Assembly (NCBI GenBank): GCA_037176845.1
Contig: JAYKXP010000006.1
Span: 1 to 64,000, forward strand
Length of the DNA stretch: 64,000 nucleotides
Source: Paramarasmius palmivorus
Lineage: Eukaryota; Basidiomycota; Agaricomycetes; Agaricales; Marasmiaceae
Direction of reading: 5' to 3'
Shown here: piece after piece, positions 1 to 10,974 of the stretch
How positions within the stretch are numbered: position 1 is the stretch's first letter
Layout: each line of letters begins with the position of its first letter
Position numbers and translations under genes: made by a program
Notes under the pieces: generated by a model
Told to the model about the DNA's origin: nothing
What the model saw: the letters and a program-made list of their open reading frames with translations, nothing else
Databases searched by the model: none

Positions 1-61
1 GATGGAGGTTGAGAGAAAAGGCGGAAAAACAATGCGTCATCAGTCTCTGGATCCTTGAGGC

Positions 62-103
62 TTCCTCAAGCCAAAATGTCACGTGACATTTTAGGCTGAG
101 GAA
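62..103. repeat. 42-bp near-perfect palindrome
   Basis: Two 21-base arms meet at GTCAC/GTGAC and match at 19 of 21 positions. The right arm has a near copy at about 163-183, ending in GGCTTGAGGAA. It lies about 500 bases upstream of the first gene. It could be a subterminal repeat of the KDZ element or a regulatory palindrome. I found no matching copy just after the transposase gene. Confidence 0.6.
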
Positions 104-602
104 CCTGCGGAAATTTCTCTAAGTCCGATTTTCTCCTGTTCTTCCTCGGACATAGAGGTCACCTGACTTTTTGGCTTGAGGAACCCTGACCTTTCCGAGG
201 CTGGCAATTACAGCACCTTCTGCCTCTTGTCCACATACCACAACCATCTCCCTACTCCGCCTTCCCTTCCATATTTATCTGTCCTCTCGCTATTTATTCA
301 TCCCAGCTTCATTCGCAAGGTTTCGTCTGTGTTCCCTGTAAGCCTCATGCCTGTAGCCCCAAGAATACTCCGACTAACTGCATTTGGTGACAGGTGCTAC
401 GCTTTCTTTCAACGTGTTCTTGCGTCTGTCCTGACCCTGCCGAACCTGAAGATGGTAAGTGTCATGTTTTTATTCCCCATATCGGTGTTCTGATGTGGAA
501 CTTTCAAAGCATTCTCTTTTGATGGCATGCCCGGCTAGGTGAACACCATACGCGGCTATATAACGATTTCTTTGCTCAGCCACAAGTGGTCCACCCCACC
601 CC
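104..602. other. Leader region upstream of the first gene, no gene seen
   Basis: The stretch is pyrimidine-rich, with AT-rich tracts near 268-300 (ATATTTAT, CTATTTATT) that could act as promoter elements. Short open frames here show no protein-like composition. An ATG directly followed by GTAAGT at about 452 could be a tiny non-coding or start exon, but joining it to the next acceptor does not keep the frame of the following gene. Confidence 0.35.
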
Positions 603-1473
603 ATGCCTGGCGACACTTTCTTTTCGAACATCGGTTCTTGTGGTAATTGTGGGCGCTCTACGGACGGAGCCCGTCATTGCGTTCTATGTTATTGTGTTTC
701 CTATTGTGTAAGTCTTTATTTTTCTTCAACCGGGTCTTTTACCCATCCATTTTCAGGATGATGTCTGTGAAGAAGCTCATTTGTTCGATCACCGAGTGGC
801 TTGCAACAGCCAGTTCCACGCAGGCGTCAATCTTGTGACAGACGTGAACCTACGTCTTCGTATTGCTGGTCGACTTTGGGTAGCGACACACACCTCGGAC
901 ATCGTGGACGTCGTTCTCGCATCGTACATGCGTGTTAATAGCCGCATGGAAAATTCTACGCGAGACGAATTTGTACGCCTCGTGCGGGCTGCTAGTCGTT
1001 CGCAGTTTTGGCGGATGTCTCTTTTTGAACTCGCCAGACCCCCACATCACGTCGATCCACGAGGATGTTATGTGCAGTATGAGAGGACCAATGGCAAACT
1101 CATTCCTGCTGAGACCCTCGGTCAGATCACCGGCAGACGTACGGCAGATATTCTTCACAGTATCGAGGATAGGGAGCGGCTTGATCCGGATGGTGCTGCA
1201 ATAGTGATCCATGTCACCGTGTACACCGACGACTGGCGAAACAGTGTTGAATTCACTACCCTACTCCCTGTGCCAGATGTAAGCGGACTTCAGGACAGGA
1301 TCGTTACTCGGGATGTTCGGGATCTTGATGCACGCCTGGCCCGGCGTGGTGATGAGACATTCAGGTTCTGGACAAAAGCGTAAGTATCTCCATTAGTTGC
1401 TAAATCCTCCATGACTTATTGCACACACTACAGCTTCATCGTAAACGCAGCGCAGGGTCTCATTGATGAATAG
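603..1473 (+). CDS. Cysteine-rich hypothetical protein next to KDZ transposase
   Basis: This is a three-exon gene inferred from splice signals: 603-707, 757-1379 and 1434-1473. The exons sum to 768 bases, which gives 255 residues with the frame kept across both introns. I do not recognise the family. The N-terminal 50 residues hold a Cys/His cluster of the form C-x2-C-x8-H-C-x2-C-x-C-x3-C, followed by another Cys and His in the second exon, so a small zinc-binding module is likely. The remainder is a charged globular-looking region rich in Arg, Asp and Val. Residue 1 was chosen because it is the first ATG in frame with the Cys cluster. The gene ends 160 bases before the KDZ transposase on the same strand. 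It could be cargo or an accessory gene of the transposon, or an unrelated host gene. Confidence 0.55.
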
Positions 1474-1633
1474 TTCGCTAGTAGAGTGTTACCGATTCCC
1501 CATTATTCCTAGTGTCGTAGCATTTGCCTTGTGTTTATTCTCAGGTTGGAAGGTGAGGTAGTGATAATGAATGAACGAAATCCACATTTATTGAGTTTGT
1601 CATACCCAGAACATCATTGTAGTGGCACAGCAA

Positions 1634-4600
1634 ATGTCCTCAAGACCTCGTATTTCCAAAAAGCGCAAAGGTGCAGCTGTCGCAGCCCTTGACGCAACTC
1701 CGCCTCGTTTCTTCCGTGCCGTTCCAGCCCCACACCACCGTCAGAGTGCCACTGTACCTAGACCAACAATCTATCTCTCGGATGGCCAGACTCTGGTGGG
1801 GCACCATAGGGAAACGAGTACGATATACAACACTGAGGTTTCCTCAGATGTTCCTCGTCGAAATGCTATCTCTACCACTGCATCTTCGTCCGCAAATCTT
1901 GTAGCAGAAGAGATTCCTGATAGTTCGCAATATGAACACTATTCTCTACCCCCTTCCAACCCACCGACATCGCCTCATCGCAAGAAACGTCATAGACAAG
2001 CCCATCGTTGGCTCGTTGAAACGCTCCCAAAGCTCTTAAAGCCCTACCTGCGTTTAATCGAACAGACCAACTCTTTTCACCTAGATCCACACCCATGCGT
2101 GCTCCCTTGTACTTGTACAGTCCAATCTCGACTGCTGGAGGTTGCAATCGTGCGCTTTGGTAGTGAGTTGTTTTGTCAATTTCAACAACTTCAAAGTGTT
2201 CACTTACATTGTAGTGATCGAACGTGTTGAACTTGATGTCTGTTCATGTCGTTCCGCACCTGAACTTTTAGTTGCTCAAGGATGTTTCCCATGTGCCCCT
2301 GTCAGTCCTACTCTCGCGGTTGACATGCGTGTACTGGAATTCGTGTCGAAATTGTTTCTACGCATGCCTCCCAATCACACTGCTTGGTGCGACACATTAG
2401 ATGATTTTCTTCATGACCAGGGCTATCATCTCAAAGGCGAGGTGTGTACTCAGTGTCCCATATTTACTGCCATGCTGATCAAGCTTGCCCAGGATCCCTT
2501 GCGCCGTCGATTTTCAAACGCGTTACAGTGGTATAACTCGCTCAAGCACCAAGTGGAGATGTTTGTCGATAATCTCATACAGACTGCACGCGATGATTCC
2601 TGTTCATATCATAACGAGGACGGAGTTTCTCATGAGACCCCAAGTCCTTTGATCTCGAATGCTCCATCCCACACAAATCCCTCTGATGATAGCGAGGAGG
2701 ACAGTGAACCTCGCAAGAAGACCCGGCCCACGTTGCCAACCCCCAATTCTCTGCAGCGCCCTTCCTATTACTTGCGCTCACGGTGTCCAGCATGTTTTGG
2801 GAGTAGCGTTCAATATTCTGAAGGGTATGTGTCCAGACTTCTGCCCTAGTCCTTATCTCACCTGGTGCTTTAGTTTTGGTGCAATTGTTTGTGTTGATGC
2901 GTGTTTCACCCAGAAACATAATAAGCAAGTTCCCGATCACCCTACTTCTTATCCCAAGTCCGTGTTCATTCCTGAAGACATCGTGAAGGAAATGGAAGCC
3001 CGTGTCGAACTTATACGTCCCCCTCGTTCTCACCCGAAACCACAACCTCCTGGAACAGACGATGATGTTCCCGATGGCTATGAGGGACCGCTCAAGGTCC
3101 CTATCTCCATTCTGGATGGCTGTCAGGATAGCTTCACCGCGGCTGACGAGCGGCGAGAAAAAGCTAGTACTCAGTTCTTCGATTGTACTGGACTGATGGG
3201 CCTCTTATGTCGTCATGATCGCGTACTTTGGTTGGTGAACATGAAGTCTGCTGGCGAAAAGCAACATTATGTGTTGGTACTGCTGGAAATGTTGTTCAAG
3301 CATCTTCCTGACACATTCACCATTGGTTTGCTGTATGATATCGCTTGTCAGCTGCATCGGTCGTGCATCAAGTGGGGCTTTCTGAAGGACTTCATATCTC
3401 GGATTTCTTTCGCCATTTCGGTGTTTCATGCCTTCGGACACCGTTGGCCATGCCAAGTGGTATATCACCCCAGGAAATGTGCCGGATTTGGACTTTCTGA
3501 TGGAGAGGGATGCGAGCGTTTCTGGCATTCCATCAGTAAGTTGATACCCTTTCTCCGTGTGTGTGGGGTGCGTTTTATCTCTTCGTAAACACTTGTTTTT
3601 TCTAACATCACCGATACAGTATCATGTCCGAATTTATACGTTGGACATGCAGATTCGTCATTTCGATCGTCAAGCTCTGCTTTGCCTTGGCCAATGGATG
3701 GAGCGGAAGTGGTTGTCTTGCCACGAGCGCCGCCGCCTTGCTGTTAATCACCTGAACGAAGCTGGCTATCAGGAACAATTCCTTCGTACAGAGTGGGAAG
3801 CACAGGTGGCATATCAGACCAAGCCATTACCTGGTAAATCCCAGATCCTGTGTTGTTCAAACTTTTCCTGACATCCCTACAGCTCGTTCAAAGCGGTCAG
3901 GTAAACGTGCAGTCGAAGAGGTCGTGCATCTCCGTGAGGCTGTTGACCAGATCAAGGAGCGTATAATGCGACTCGAAAATTTGCTACTCGACATTTCGCT
4001 TTCTGTTCCAGTCCGAATTGACATCAAAGCGGATTTGGAGGTCAAGGAAGTCCAATTACGCGATGCCCAACGCAAGTTACGCATCTGTGAAGCCAACCTT
4101 GGCGTTGAAGAGCAACAAGAAGTCTCAAACCTTTTGAACAATCCCTATATCAATGCGCGGATGAATGCGATGGCTGTTAAGACCCGCCTTGTTGAAAGGC
4201 TACGGCAAAGAAAGTTTGAGAGGGATAGATTGGAAAGAAGTTATCGGAAGCATAGCACCAACGGTTCGTGACCCAATTCATATGAGAATGTTTTCTGATA
4301 TGACGTTGTTAGAGCGGAAGGTTGATCAGCATCTTGAAGATGCTGTCACCAAGCGTGATCCATCTATCCAACGTCTTGCGAAACAGTTCAATGAACTTGT
4401 TGCTAATATGGAGAAGCTCATTCGCCTTGGCAAAGCACCGCCTAATGCTGTTGCACCTGTTGCTATTGATCTCAAGAAGTTGTTCAAGTTGGATGTCGAC
4501 GATGCCATATGGCATGATTTTGGCCTGGATGATGATTTCCCGCATTCCCCTCCGCCATGGCTATCTGACGACAATGTTAGGAGTGCTATCCAGGCTCTCC

Positions 4601-5084
4601 TCGAGAAAGAGAGATGTGATGAAGAGTTGGCTCGGCTTCAGATTGAACGGGACAGCATCCAAGAATGGTTTGCAGAGGAGTGGGCAGTGATAGGTCATGC
4701 TCAAAGTGCTTGCACAGGTGCGTATTCCCCTTCTGCCATGTAAGATCTCTGTTAACTATTCTGTTAGACTCCTCAATACTATTCCAATTCCATATACTTC
4801 GGAATGAATTCTTGGCCATTTTATACGAGTGGCGACGCTCAATGCGTGTTTTGCAAGCTTCTCCAGGAACATCATCATGGGGCCCCTTACCAACTGAAAT
4901 CCAGTCTTTCAACTCTGTTCTGCGCCGGGATCATATCAAGGAAAGTGTGTCGACATGCCCTTCATCTGATGATGAAGATGATGAAGGGGTTGACTCAGGA
5001 AGTGACGCAATTGACCCAACACTTGTAGAACTTTTGGACCACATAGACCTCGTAGAATCTGACAGTGATAATGATGCCTTCTAG
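1634..5084 (+). CDS. KDZ (Kyakuja-Dileera-Zisupton) family transposase, apparently intact
   Basis: Seven exons fit GT..AG introns: 1634-2159, 2215-2824, 2874-3567, 3620-3833, 3883-4263, 4313-4717 and 4768-5084. They sum to 3,147 bases, an uninterrupted protein of 1,048 residues. The order is a basic, Ser/Pro-rich N-terminus, a CxC-type cysteine cluster (CTC, CSC, then C..C within about 60 residues), then the KDZ transposase core, a charged helical region and an acidic C-terminal tail. Hallmark core motifs are VCVDACFTQK (Asp at 2896), LYDIACQLHRS (Asp at 3337) and DGEGCERFWHSI (Glu at 3505 or 3514), followed by LIPFLRV. By analogy with RNase H-fold transposases these acidic residues are candidate metal ligands; that part is inference. 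KDZ elements are abundant in basidiomycetes. The lack of stops or frameshifts sets this copy apart from the decayed elements downstream. Confidence 0.88.
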
Positions 5085-5117
5085 ATAGGAATCAATGAAT
5101 CTTAGTTATTATATGCA

Positions 5118-5215
5118 CTCCAGTGGCTTAGTGGTATAGCGTGGCAGTCTTGTTATTGCGTGCACCGAATATAAGATTTGCTGAAGTCCCATGTTCAAAC
5201 CATGGCTGGGGTGTT
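5118..5215 (+). repeat. tRNA-like Pol III module (tRNA with intron, or SINE head)
   Basis: An A-box-like TGGCTTAGTGG lies at about 5124. A B-box region forms a clean T-arm at about 5188-5205: CCATG stem, TTCAAAC loop, CATGG stem. The outer bases CTCCAG and CTGGGG can pair as an acceptor stem, and a TTTTT terminator follows at about 5213. The anticodon arm does not fold convincingly unless about 23 bases are treated as an intron, so a tRNA-derived SINE or tRNA pseudogene is as likely as a working tRNA. Confidence 0.45.
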
Positions 5216-5249
5216 TTTGTCAATTATCGTGTCACGATTATAACCTTGA

Positions 5250-5364
5250 TGACTTAGTGGTCAAGTAATGACTTAGTGGTCAAGTACTGACTTAGATCAA
5301 TGTAATATGCGTCTATCCTTCCAGAGGTTCCATGTTCAACTCTTAGTTGATGTAGTTTTTTTTA
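5250..5364 (+). repeat. Second, more degenerate tRNA-like module
   Basis: It contains a tandem duplication of AATGACTTAGTGGTCAAGT (about 5250-5290, resembling an A box), a B-box-like CCATGTTCAACTC near 5330, and an eight-T run at about 5357 that could end Pol III transcription. The arrangement mirrors the preceding module 130 bases upstream. No full cloverleaf can be drawn. Confidence 0.35.
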
Positions 5365-5514
5365 CACTTGTTAATTCACATTAGTACACACACACCAGGT
5401 ATTCTGAGCTTATTGTCTTGTCCATATGCTGTTGGTCAGCTCAAACTCATTAACACGCAAGCGTCCAATAAATATAAATCTATGTATTAGGCACATGTCC
5501 ATTAAGTATGGACT

Positions 5515-6296
5515 CTGGGGCATATGCCCTGAGATATTTTGCACTGGGCACATGCCCACTAAGTATAGACACTGGAGCATATGCCCCATGGAAAATGTCT
5601 CAGGGCACATGCCCATTACACATAGACCCAGGGGCATATGCCTGCAGAACAATACTCTTCAGGCATATGCCCTATGAATGTTTTTAAATGTCCAAGCCAA
5701 TATTGTAGGTATAGACGCTGGGGCATATGCCTAGTGCAAGATATATAGAGGCATATGCCCCATGGAAAATGTCTCAGGGCACATGCCCATTACACATAGA
5801 CCCTAGGGCATATGCCTGCAGAACACTACTCTTCAGGCATATGCCCTGATATGTGATATAATATATATCTATGTACTATACTCAGGACTAAAATCATAAT
5901 TTGGCGTGCCCATTTTTCTACCTGTCAAATCCTATCTGTGCACTTGATAAGTGGCTGAATATTGATTATGCACACTACAATGTCCATATTGTGTGCAATA
6001 CATTCCCAGAAACTGATTGTATACTGGTAAAATATGTGCGCAAAATGGGGGCAAATGCCTGTCTATTATCCAGCCAAAAGGACTCCTGACACCCCTGTCA
6101 CACTATCTTTTATAGGCATATGCCTATCCCAGAAAGTGCTTATAAGACCTCCAGGCATGTGCTTAAAGCTATCAAAATCATCTCAGGCATATGCTTAAAC
6201 TGGTTGAAAACATCCTGGGCATATGCCAGAACACATGTAAATTACTTGTGAGGCACTTGCCTTTACACCCTTAGAACACCCTCAGGTAGATGCCTA
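5515..6296. repeat. Array of GGGCATATGCCC-type palindromes
   Basis: About 18 copies of a palindrome close to GGGCATATGCCC, with variants GGGCACATGCCC and AGGCATATGCCT, are spread over 780 bases at spacings of roughly 25-60 bases. The array directly precedes the Helitron helicase remnant. No reading frame of note crosses it. It could be subterminal repeats of a transposable element, such as binding sites for its own replication protein, or a minisatellite. Confidence 0.75.
5577..5847. repeat. 97-bp direct repeat within the palindrome array
   Basis: The segments 5577-5673 and 5751-5847 are the same sequence, apart from two or three changed positions, at an offset of 174 bases. Each holds four of the palindromes. 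This shows that part of the array grew by local duplication. Confidence 0.85.
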
Positions 6297-6379
6297 CTTA
6301 GGTATATCATAGTATATAGGTACCTCTAAGGTCCTTCTTTCACACTCAGGAGTGTAGCCTAATAAGGTCCAGTAGGGGG

Positions 6380-9147
6380 TTGCCTGAAGTGGACTGTTCA
6401 TTGCACTTGTTGCTCTCAACTCTCAACAATGTTAAGGATAGAAATGAAATTCAGTCTAGTGATACTTGTGAATGTGTTACATTACTTAAACATGGAGAAA
6501 GAATTATTGGTCTTTCACCTGTAATAGATTATACCGATCAGCCACTTAAAGCAAAGAGTGTTTGCCTGTATGATTGGATCCATATTTCCCATTGTGTTAC
6601 TCTGAAAGCTATAAGAAAAAAGAATAAACATGTACAGGAATCACCACTATTACATAAGGCAGCCTTTCAGGATGACTGCAATAGTAACAATCAACTCTTG
6701 GATCAAAATTGTGACAAAGATGGTCCAATATATATAGACAACTCTGCCAGCCAAAGCCTTCCTACTGGATACTTTTACTATGCACCTGAGCATGAGTTAT
6801 TCAAGACACATGTAGCAAAGATACAAAAAGACTCTGACAAGCTAGTGGTCAACTTTCTAGGTGCTACATTACCCAGAAGCGATCAAGGAAACTTGGAGTA
6901 TTACTACTGTGTAATGTTGACACTTTTCAAACCTTGGAACAAAGGCACAGACCTTATCAAGTCTTATACTTTATGGAAAGCAGCATTTGATGACTATAAA
7001 TTTACAGACCGCCAGAAAGAACTGATGAACAACTTTATGATCAAATATCAGTGTCTTGATGCAAGAGATGACTATCATGCTCAGATGAGAAGGTCAGATG
7101 GTCTTCAAAGTAGCTGGGATCCATTCTATGCTGCACTAGATGAGAATGACAATGATGATATAGATAATGATTTAAATCTTTGTGATCCTATTGAAACAAT
7201 AATGCCCCTAAATGGTGTTTTAGATGACTTTGAGTTAGCTGCTGATCAATTACACTATACTAAAAGCTACCGCAATCAGCTCATACACAAGAATCATATT
7301 AGAGCAGTGCTTGAATTGTGTAAATGGAATCAGATTCAAACCGAGGCTAGGAAGACTCTGGATGGTTTATATTCTAACATCCCTACCTTGTCTCGAGAGC
7401 ACTGGAAATCTACTCTTATGTCTCGATGACAGCATATATTAGAGATGAGAGCCAATCTTGTACCTGCTTCAGTTCATATCCAGTTTATAAATAACAGACA
7501 GCTTGCTTTTGCTCCTGAATCTCATACTGACATTGTAAAAGTTGTTGATAAATCTTATCTAGAACAATCCTTTAATGCTGCGCATCAAGCACAATATATT
7601 ACAGATACAATCAGTAAGTTTGAGTTGAATAATAAACAAGAGAGAGCCTTTCATATAATAGCTAATCATGCATCTTCTGTTGACAGTGATCAGCTAAAGA
7701 TGTATATAAGTGGTATGGGTGGCACAGGAAAGTCTACTGTGCTCCAATCACTAATCCACTTTTTTGATATCCATGATGAAAGCTATAAGCTTTTAGTTGT
7801 AGCTCCAATGGGTAGTGCTGCAGCCCTTCTGGGAGGTTCTACCCTGGAAGGTTCTACCTATCATTCAGCATTTGGCATTAATGACTATTCCACTGCAAGC
7901 AACTTACCTTTAATTTGAGAACAGCTTCTTGGAGTAAAATATGTTTTCTTTGATGAAGTGTCTATGTTATCAGCTTGGGAGCTCTATTGTATAAGCAGAC
8001 AGCTATGTCTCTGTCTTTTGAACAATGATACAGAGTTTGGTGGACTAAACATGATTTTTGCAGGAGATTTTGCTCAATTGCCTCTACCAATGGGTGGTGA
8101 GAGTATTCCCCTCTATGAAAAGAATATAGGTGCTTTGCACAGTATACTACGTCAGCAAGAAGAGGCTATAGGAAAATCACTGTGGCATCTAGTGACAACT
8201 GTAGTGATTTTAAGGCAAAATATGTGGCAAAAGACACAGAGTGAAGAAGATTCCAAGTTGAGAGCAGCCCTTGAAAACATGTGCTATAAAAACTGTACTC
8301 AGGCAGATATTGCCTTTCTCAATTTGAAAATCTCATCCAATATGCCAGGGCATGCATCAATTTGTGATCTAGACTTCCATAATGTTGCAATTATAACAGC
8401 ATTAAATGTTCAGAAGGATGAAATAAATCAAATTGGAGGAGCACGATTTGCTGAGGAAACAGAGCAGACTTTGCATCACTTTTACTCAGAGGATATAATT
8501 AAACCTTCAGATCATAACAGTAAAAGACAGAACAAGAATCCAAATGCTGTTTATCTATCACAAATGACTCCTCAATGGCAAGAATATCTTTAGACCTTAG
8601 ATTCTAGTGCCGCTGATACTTTAGTACCAGCAAAGATATCACTATGTAAAGGTATGCCTGTTATCATAAGAAAAAATATAGCTACTGAGCTCAATATTAC
8701 TAGAGGTCAAGAGGGTATAGTGTATGGGTGGACTTGTAGAGGCCATCCTTCACAGCAGTGACTAGATACTCTTTTCATTAAGCTAACAAGTCCTCCTAGT
8801 GATGTTGAAAGACGCTAACAGTATACCACACTCAAGTTGATGTAGTACCATGTTTTGCTATGACTGATTTCTCATCACAAGGAAAGACCAGACCACGTAA
8901 TCCAGTACATCTTGCTAACTGTTATAGCTTTCATGTATACTATACAGTATTGTCTAGAAGTGCAACTGCAAAGGGAACAATCATTCTTGATTCATTTGAT
9001 ACTAATAAAATAACTGGTGGATTAAAAGGTTCTTCACTCAGACAAGAACTTGAACTGTTGAATGATATTACTAAAAAAAGATATGAGGGTACTTTACCTC
9101 TACATGTACAAGGAAATACACGAAATACTCTCATTGGCTCCTTTTGA
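6380..9147 (+). pseudogene. Degenerate Helitron Pif1-like helicase, Rep domain absent
   Basis: The frame encodes the linker and helicase part of a fungal Helitron protein. A region with LPRSDQG and CLDARDDYHAQM is typical of the stretch upstream of the helicase. Then come Walker A GMGGTGKST (about 7714), Walker B FFDEVSML (about 7945), the Pif1 motif FAGDFAQLPLP (about 8059), RGQEGIVYGW (about 8702) and the C-terminal motif YTVLSRSATAKG (about 8938). The frame is broken by in-frame stops at 7427, 7916, 8591, 8759, about 8816 and 9145, and by a frameshift near 8830. No HUH replication-initiator domain is found upstream, where the palindrome array lies. The copy cannot be autonomous. Confidence 0.85.
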
Positions 9148-9153
9148 AAAACT

Positions 9154-10329
9154 ATGTCTAGGTCCTATGTGCCTCCTACTGTACGTGATGCTTTGCGCTG
9201 GTCAAACAATGATCCTTTAGAAGTTATTGATGTTGAAGAATTAGGATGGGAAATCATTAACAGCTCTAAAGCTAAAACTGACATGGAGCAAGCCCTTAAG
9301 GAGGCTGTTCAATATGATCCATCTTGGCAGGTGCCCATGTTACCCAGTAGCATGTCCAACAGAAGCAAGCTTTGTGGTATGCAGAAAGTAGACTCTAAAA
9401 TACAGACTAAAACTAAGAAGTCAGGCGCAGATCTATCCAAGAAATGTGTAATATCTGGGAGCACTGCTCCCTATAAAACTGATGTAATAAAGAGAGTGCA
9501 ACTTGAGCCTGTAGCAGATGTATTACAGCCTAATGTTTCGTCATTAGGAGCACCCATATGGTCCAATAACAGCTGTGCATATGATGCTCTCTTTGATGTT
9601 TTATGGCCTCTGTGGAATTCAGACACTTAAAGATGGTCTTCTTATTTCAATAGCAGCGAGAATGATATCCTAAAGCAACTTCAGACATCTTTTGTACAGT
9701 GTGCCAATGGTATTATTGATACCAGTAATGCCCAGGATCAACTTAGACTGTCAGTGATAAACAAGTATCCAAATAGTTTTTACCTTGGTGCTTTTACACC
9801 CATGTCTGATCTTCTTGACAGAGTATTATTTATGAATGTTGAGACACACCGACAAACAGAGCAATGTAACTGTATGTCCTCTGTAGTTCAAAGTGGATAC
9901 AATACATATTCGCCTGTATTTAATCAATCAACTGACTTTGTTGCATCTACTTCTGTTTTAGCTAGGTCTTTATTTAGTGGCATGCTATCACAACACAGAT
10001 GTAATACATGTAATTCACAACTGACATTTCACCATAATTTCCAGTCTCCACCTTCTTTACTTGCATTTGGTATACATGAAGCAGGTCCAAGAAGAAAACT
10101 GCCTTACATTGACTTGTGTCTACAGATCCCTCATCAAGAAAGAGCTTATCAGTGCCACTTAGTGGGAATAATATATTATAAAGATAATCACTTTGTCTGC
10201 CGGTCCATAGACAACAACAATCATATATGGTGTCATGATGGAATGGCTGTACAGACCACCCAGCAATGTAAGTATATTTTCAATAAAGATCTCAACAAAG
10301 GAAATTTAGACTTTACTATATGCCAGTGA
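9154..10329 (+). pseudogene. C-terminal Cys/His peptidase-like region of the Helitron protein
   Basis: This continues in the frame used after the frameshift, with one stop at 9628-9630. A Cys box IWSNNSCAYDALFDVLW (about 9556) and a later His box YYKDNHFVCRSIDNNNHIW (about 10170) are laid out like the catalytic Cys and His of ubiquitin-hydrolase/OTU-type cysteine peptidases. Between them a pair of CxxC-type cysteines (HRCNTCNSQ) may bind zinc. Peptidase domains attached to Helitron proteins are known from several lineages. The exact family here is inferred from the two boxes only. Confidence 0.55.
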
Positions 10330-10339
10330 ATGGGTTAAA

Positions 10340-10974
10340 CTGGTGTAAGGCCATCTAGAGACAACAAAACACAACTCAACCTCTTTTGTGCAAGGATGGC
10401 TCGGCGTTGGCAAAGGTTCCACACAGTAGTAAGATCAAGAAACAATGTATTATCACTATAGACACACTAGTACTCAATCTAGACCAACAAACAACAAGGG
10501 TGCTATAGAGAATGGTATAAGGTGTATATTCATATCCAACGAACAAAGAAATCAACAAAATGCAACAGGATAGTGCCCAAGTGCAGCTAGCCTCTTCAAT
10601 ATCCAAACTGGATTGATTTCAAACAAGTTCAACAATGACCAATATATGGCAATAGGAGGCCCTCAGTCCTCAGTGCCAAAACAATAAGTAAGATGGCCCT
10701 CTGTCCACAATACTTCAGTTCAATAGATAAGGAGGCCCTCTGTCCTCTATATCTCAACTTAGGTAGGAGGCCCTCTGTTCTCAGTACCTCAACAATAGGA
10801 AGGAGTCCCTAGTACTCCAAACATCGGTGGTCAAGTCAAATCCTATTGATACACCTGACTTTAATCACTTCTTTTTTTGAACACAAATACACTAGTTTTG
10901 CACTTTATCATTGTTGCATAAACACATTGTGAGGCTTATAAAACGCTTGTGAACGAGCGAAATAATATGCCAAG
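10340..10974. other. LTR-like remnant and minisatellite, no gene
   Basis: Near 10,385-10,425, on the minus strand, lies a motif shared with three other places in this window (ending CGAGCCATCCTTGCAC here). It resembles an LTR/primer-binding-site boundary. The rest is AT-rich and holds the minisatellite described separately. No supported gene. Confidence 0.4.
10640..10815. repeat. Minisatellite with AGGAGGCCCTCTGTCCTC core
   Basis: About five imperfect units of roughly 35-45 bases share a core close to GGAGGCCCTCTGTCCTC, followed by a segment like AATACCTCAACAATAG. The units have diverged, so the array is not recent. Confidence 0.65.

Noticed and set aside
4165..4320. Frameshift in the KDZ transposase near 4,260
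   Set aside because: A 49-base intron (4,264-4,312) with GTTCGT donor and TTAG acceptor restores the frame exactly.
5515..6296. CRISPR-like array (repeated short palindromes with spacers)
   Set aside because: The unit varies, spacing is irregular, 'spacers' are themselves repeated, and the host is a eukaryote.
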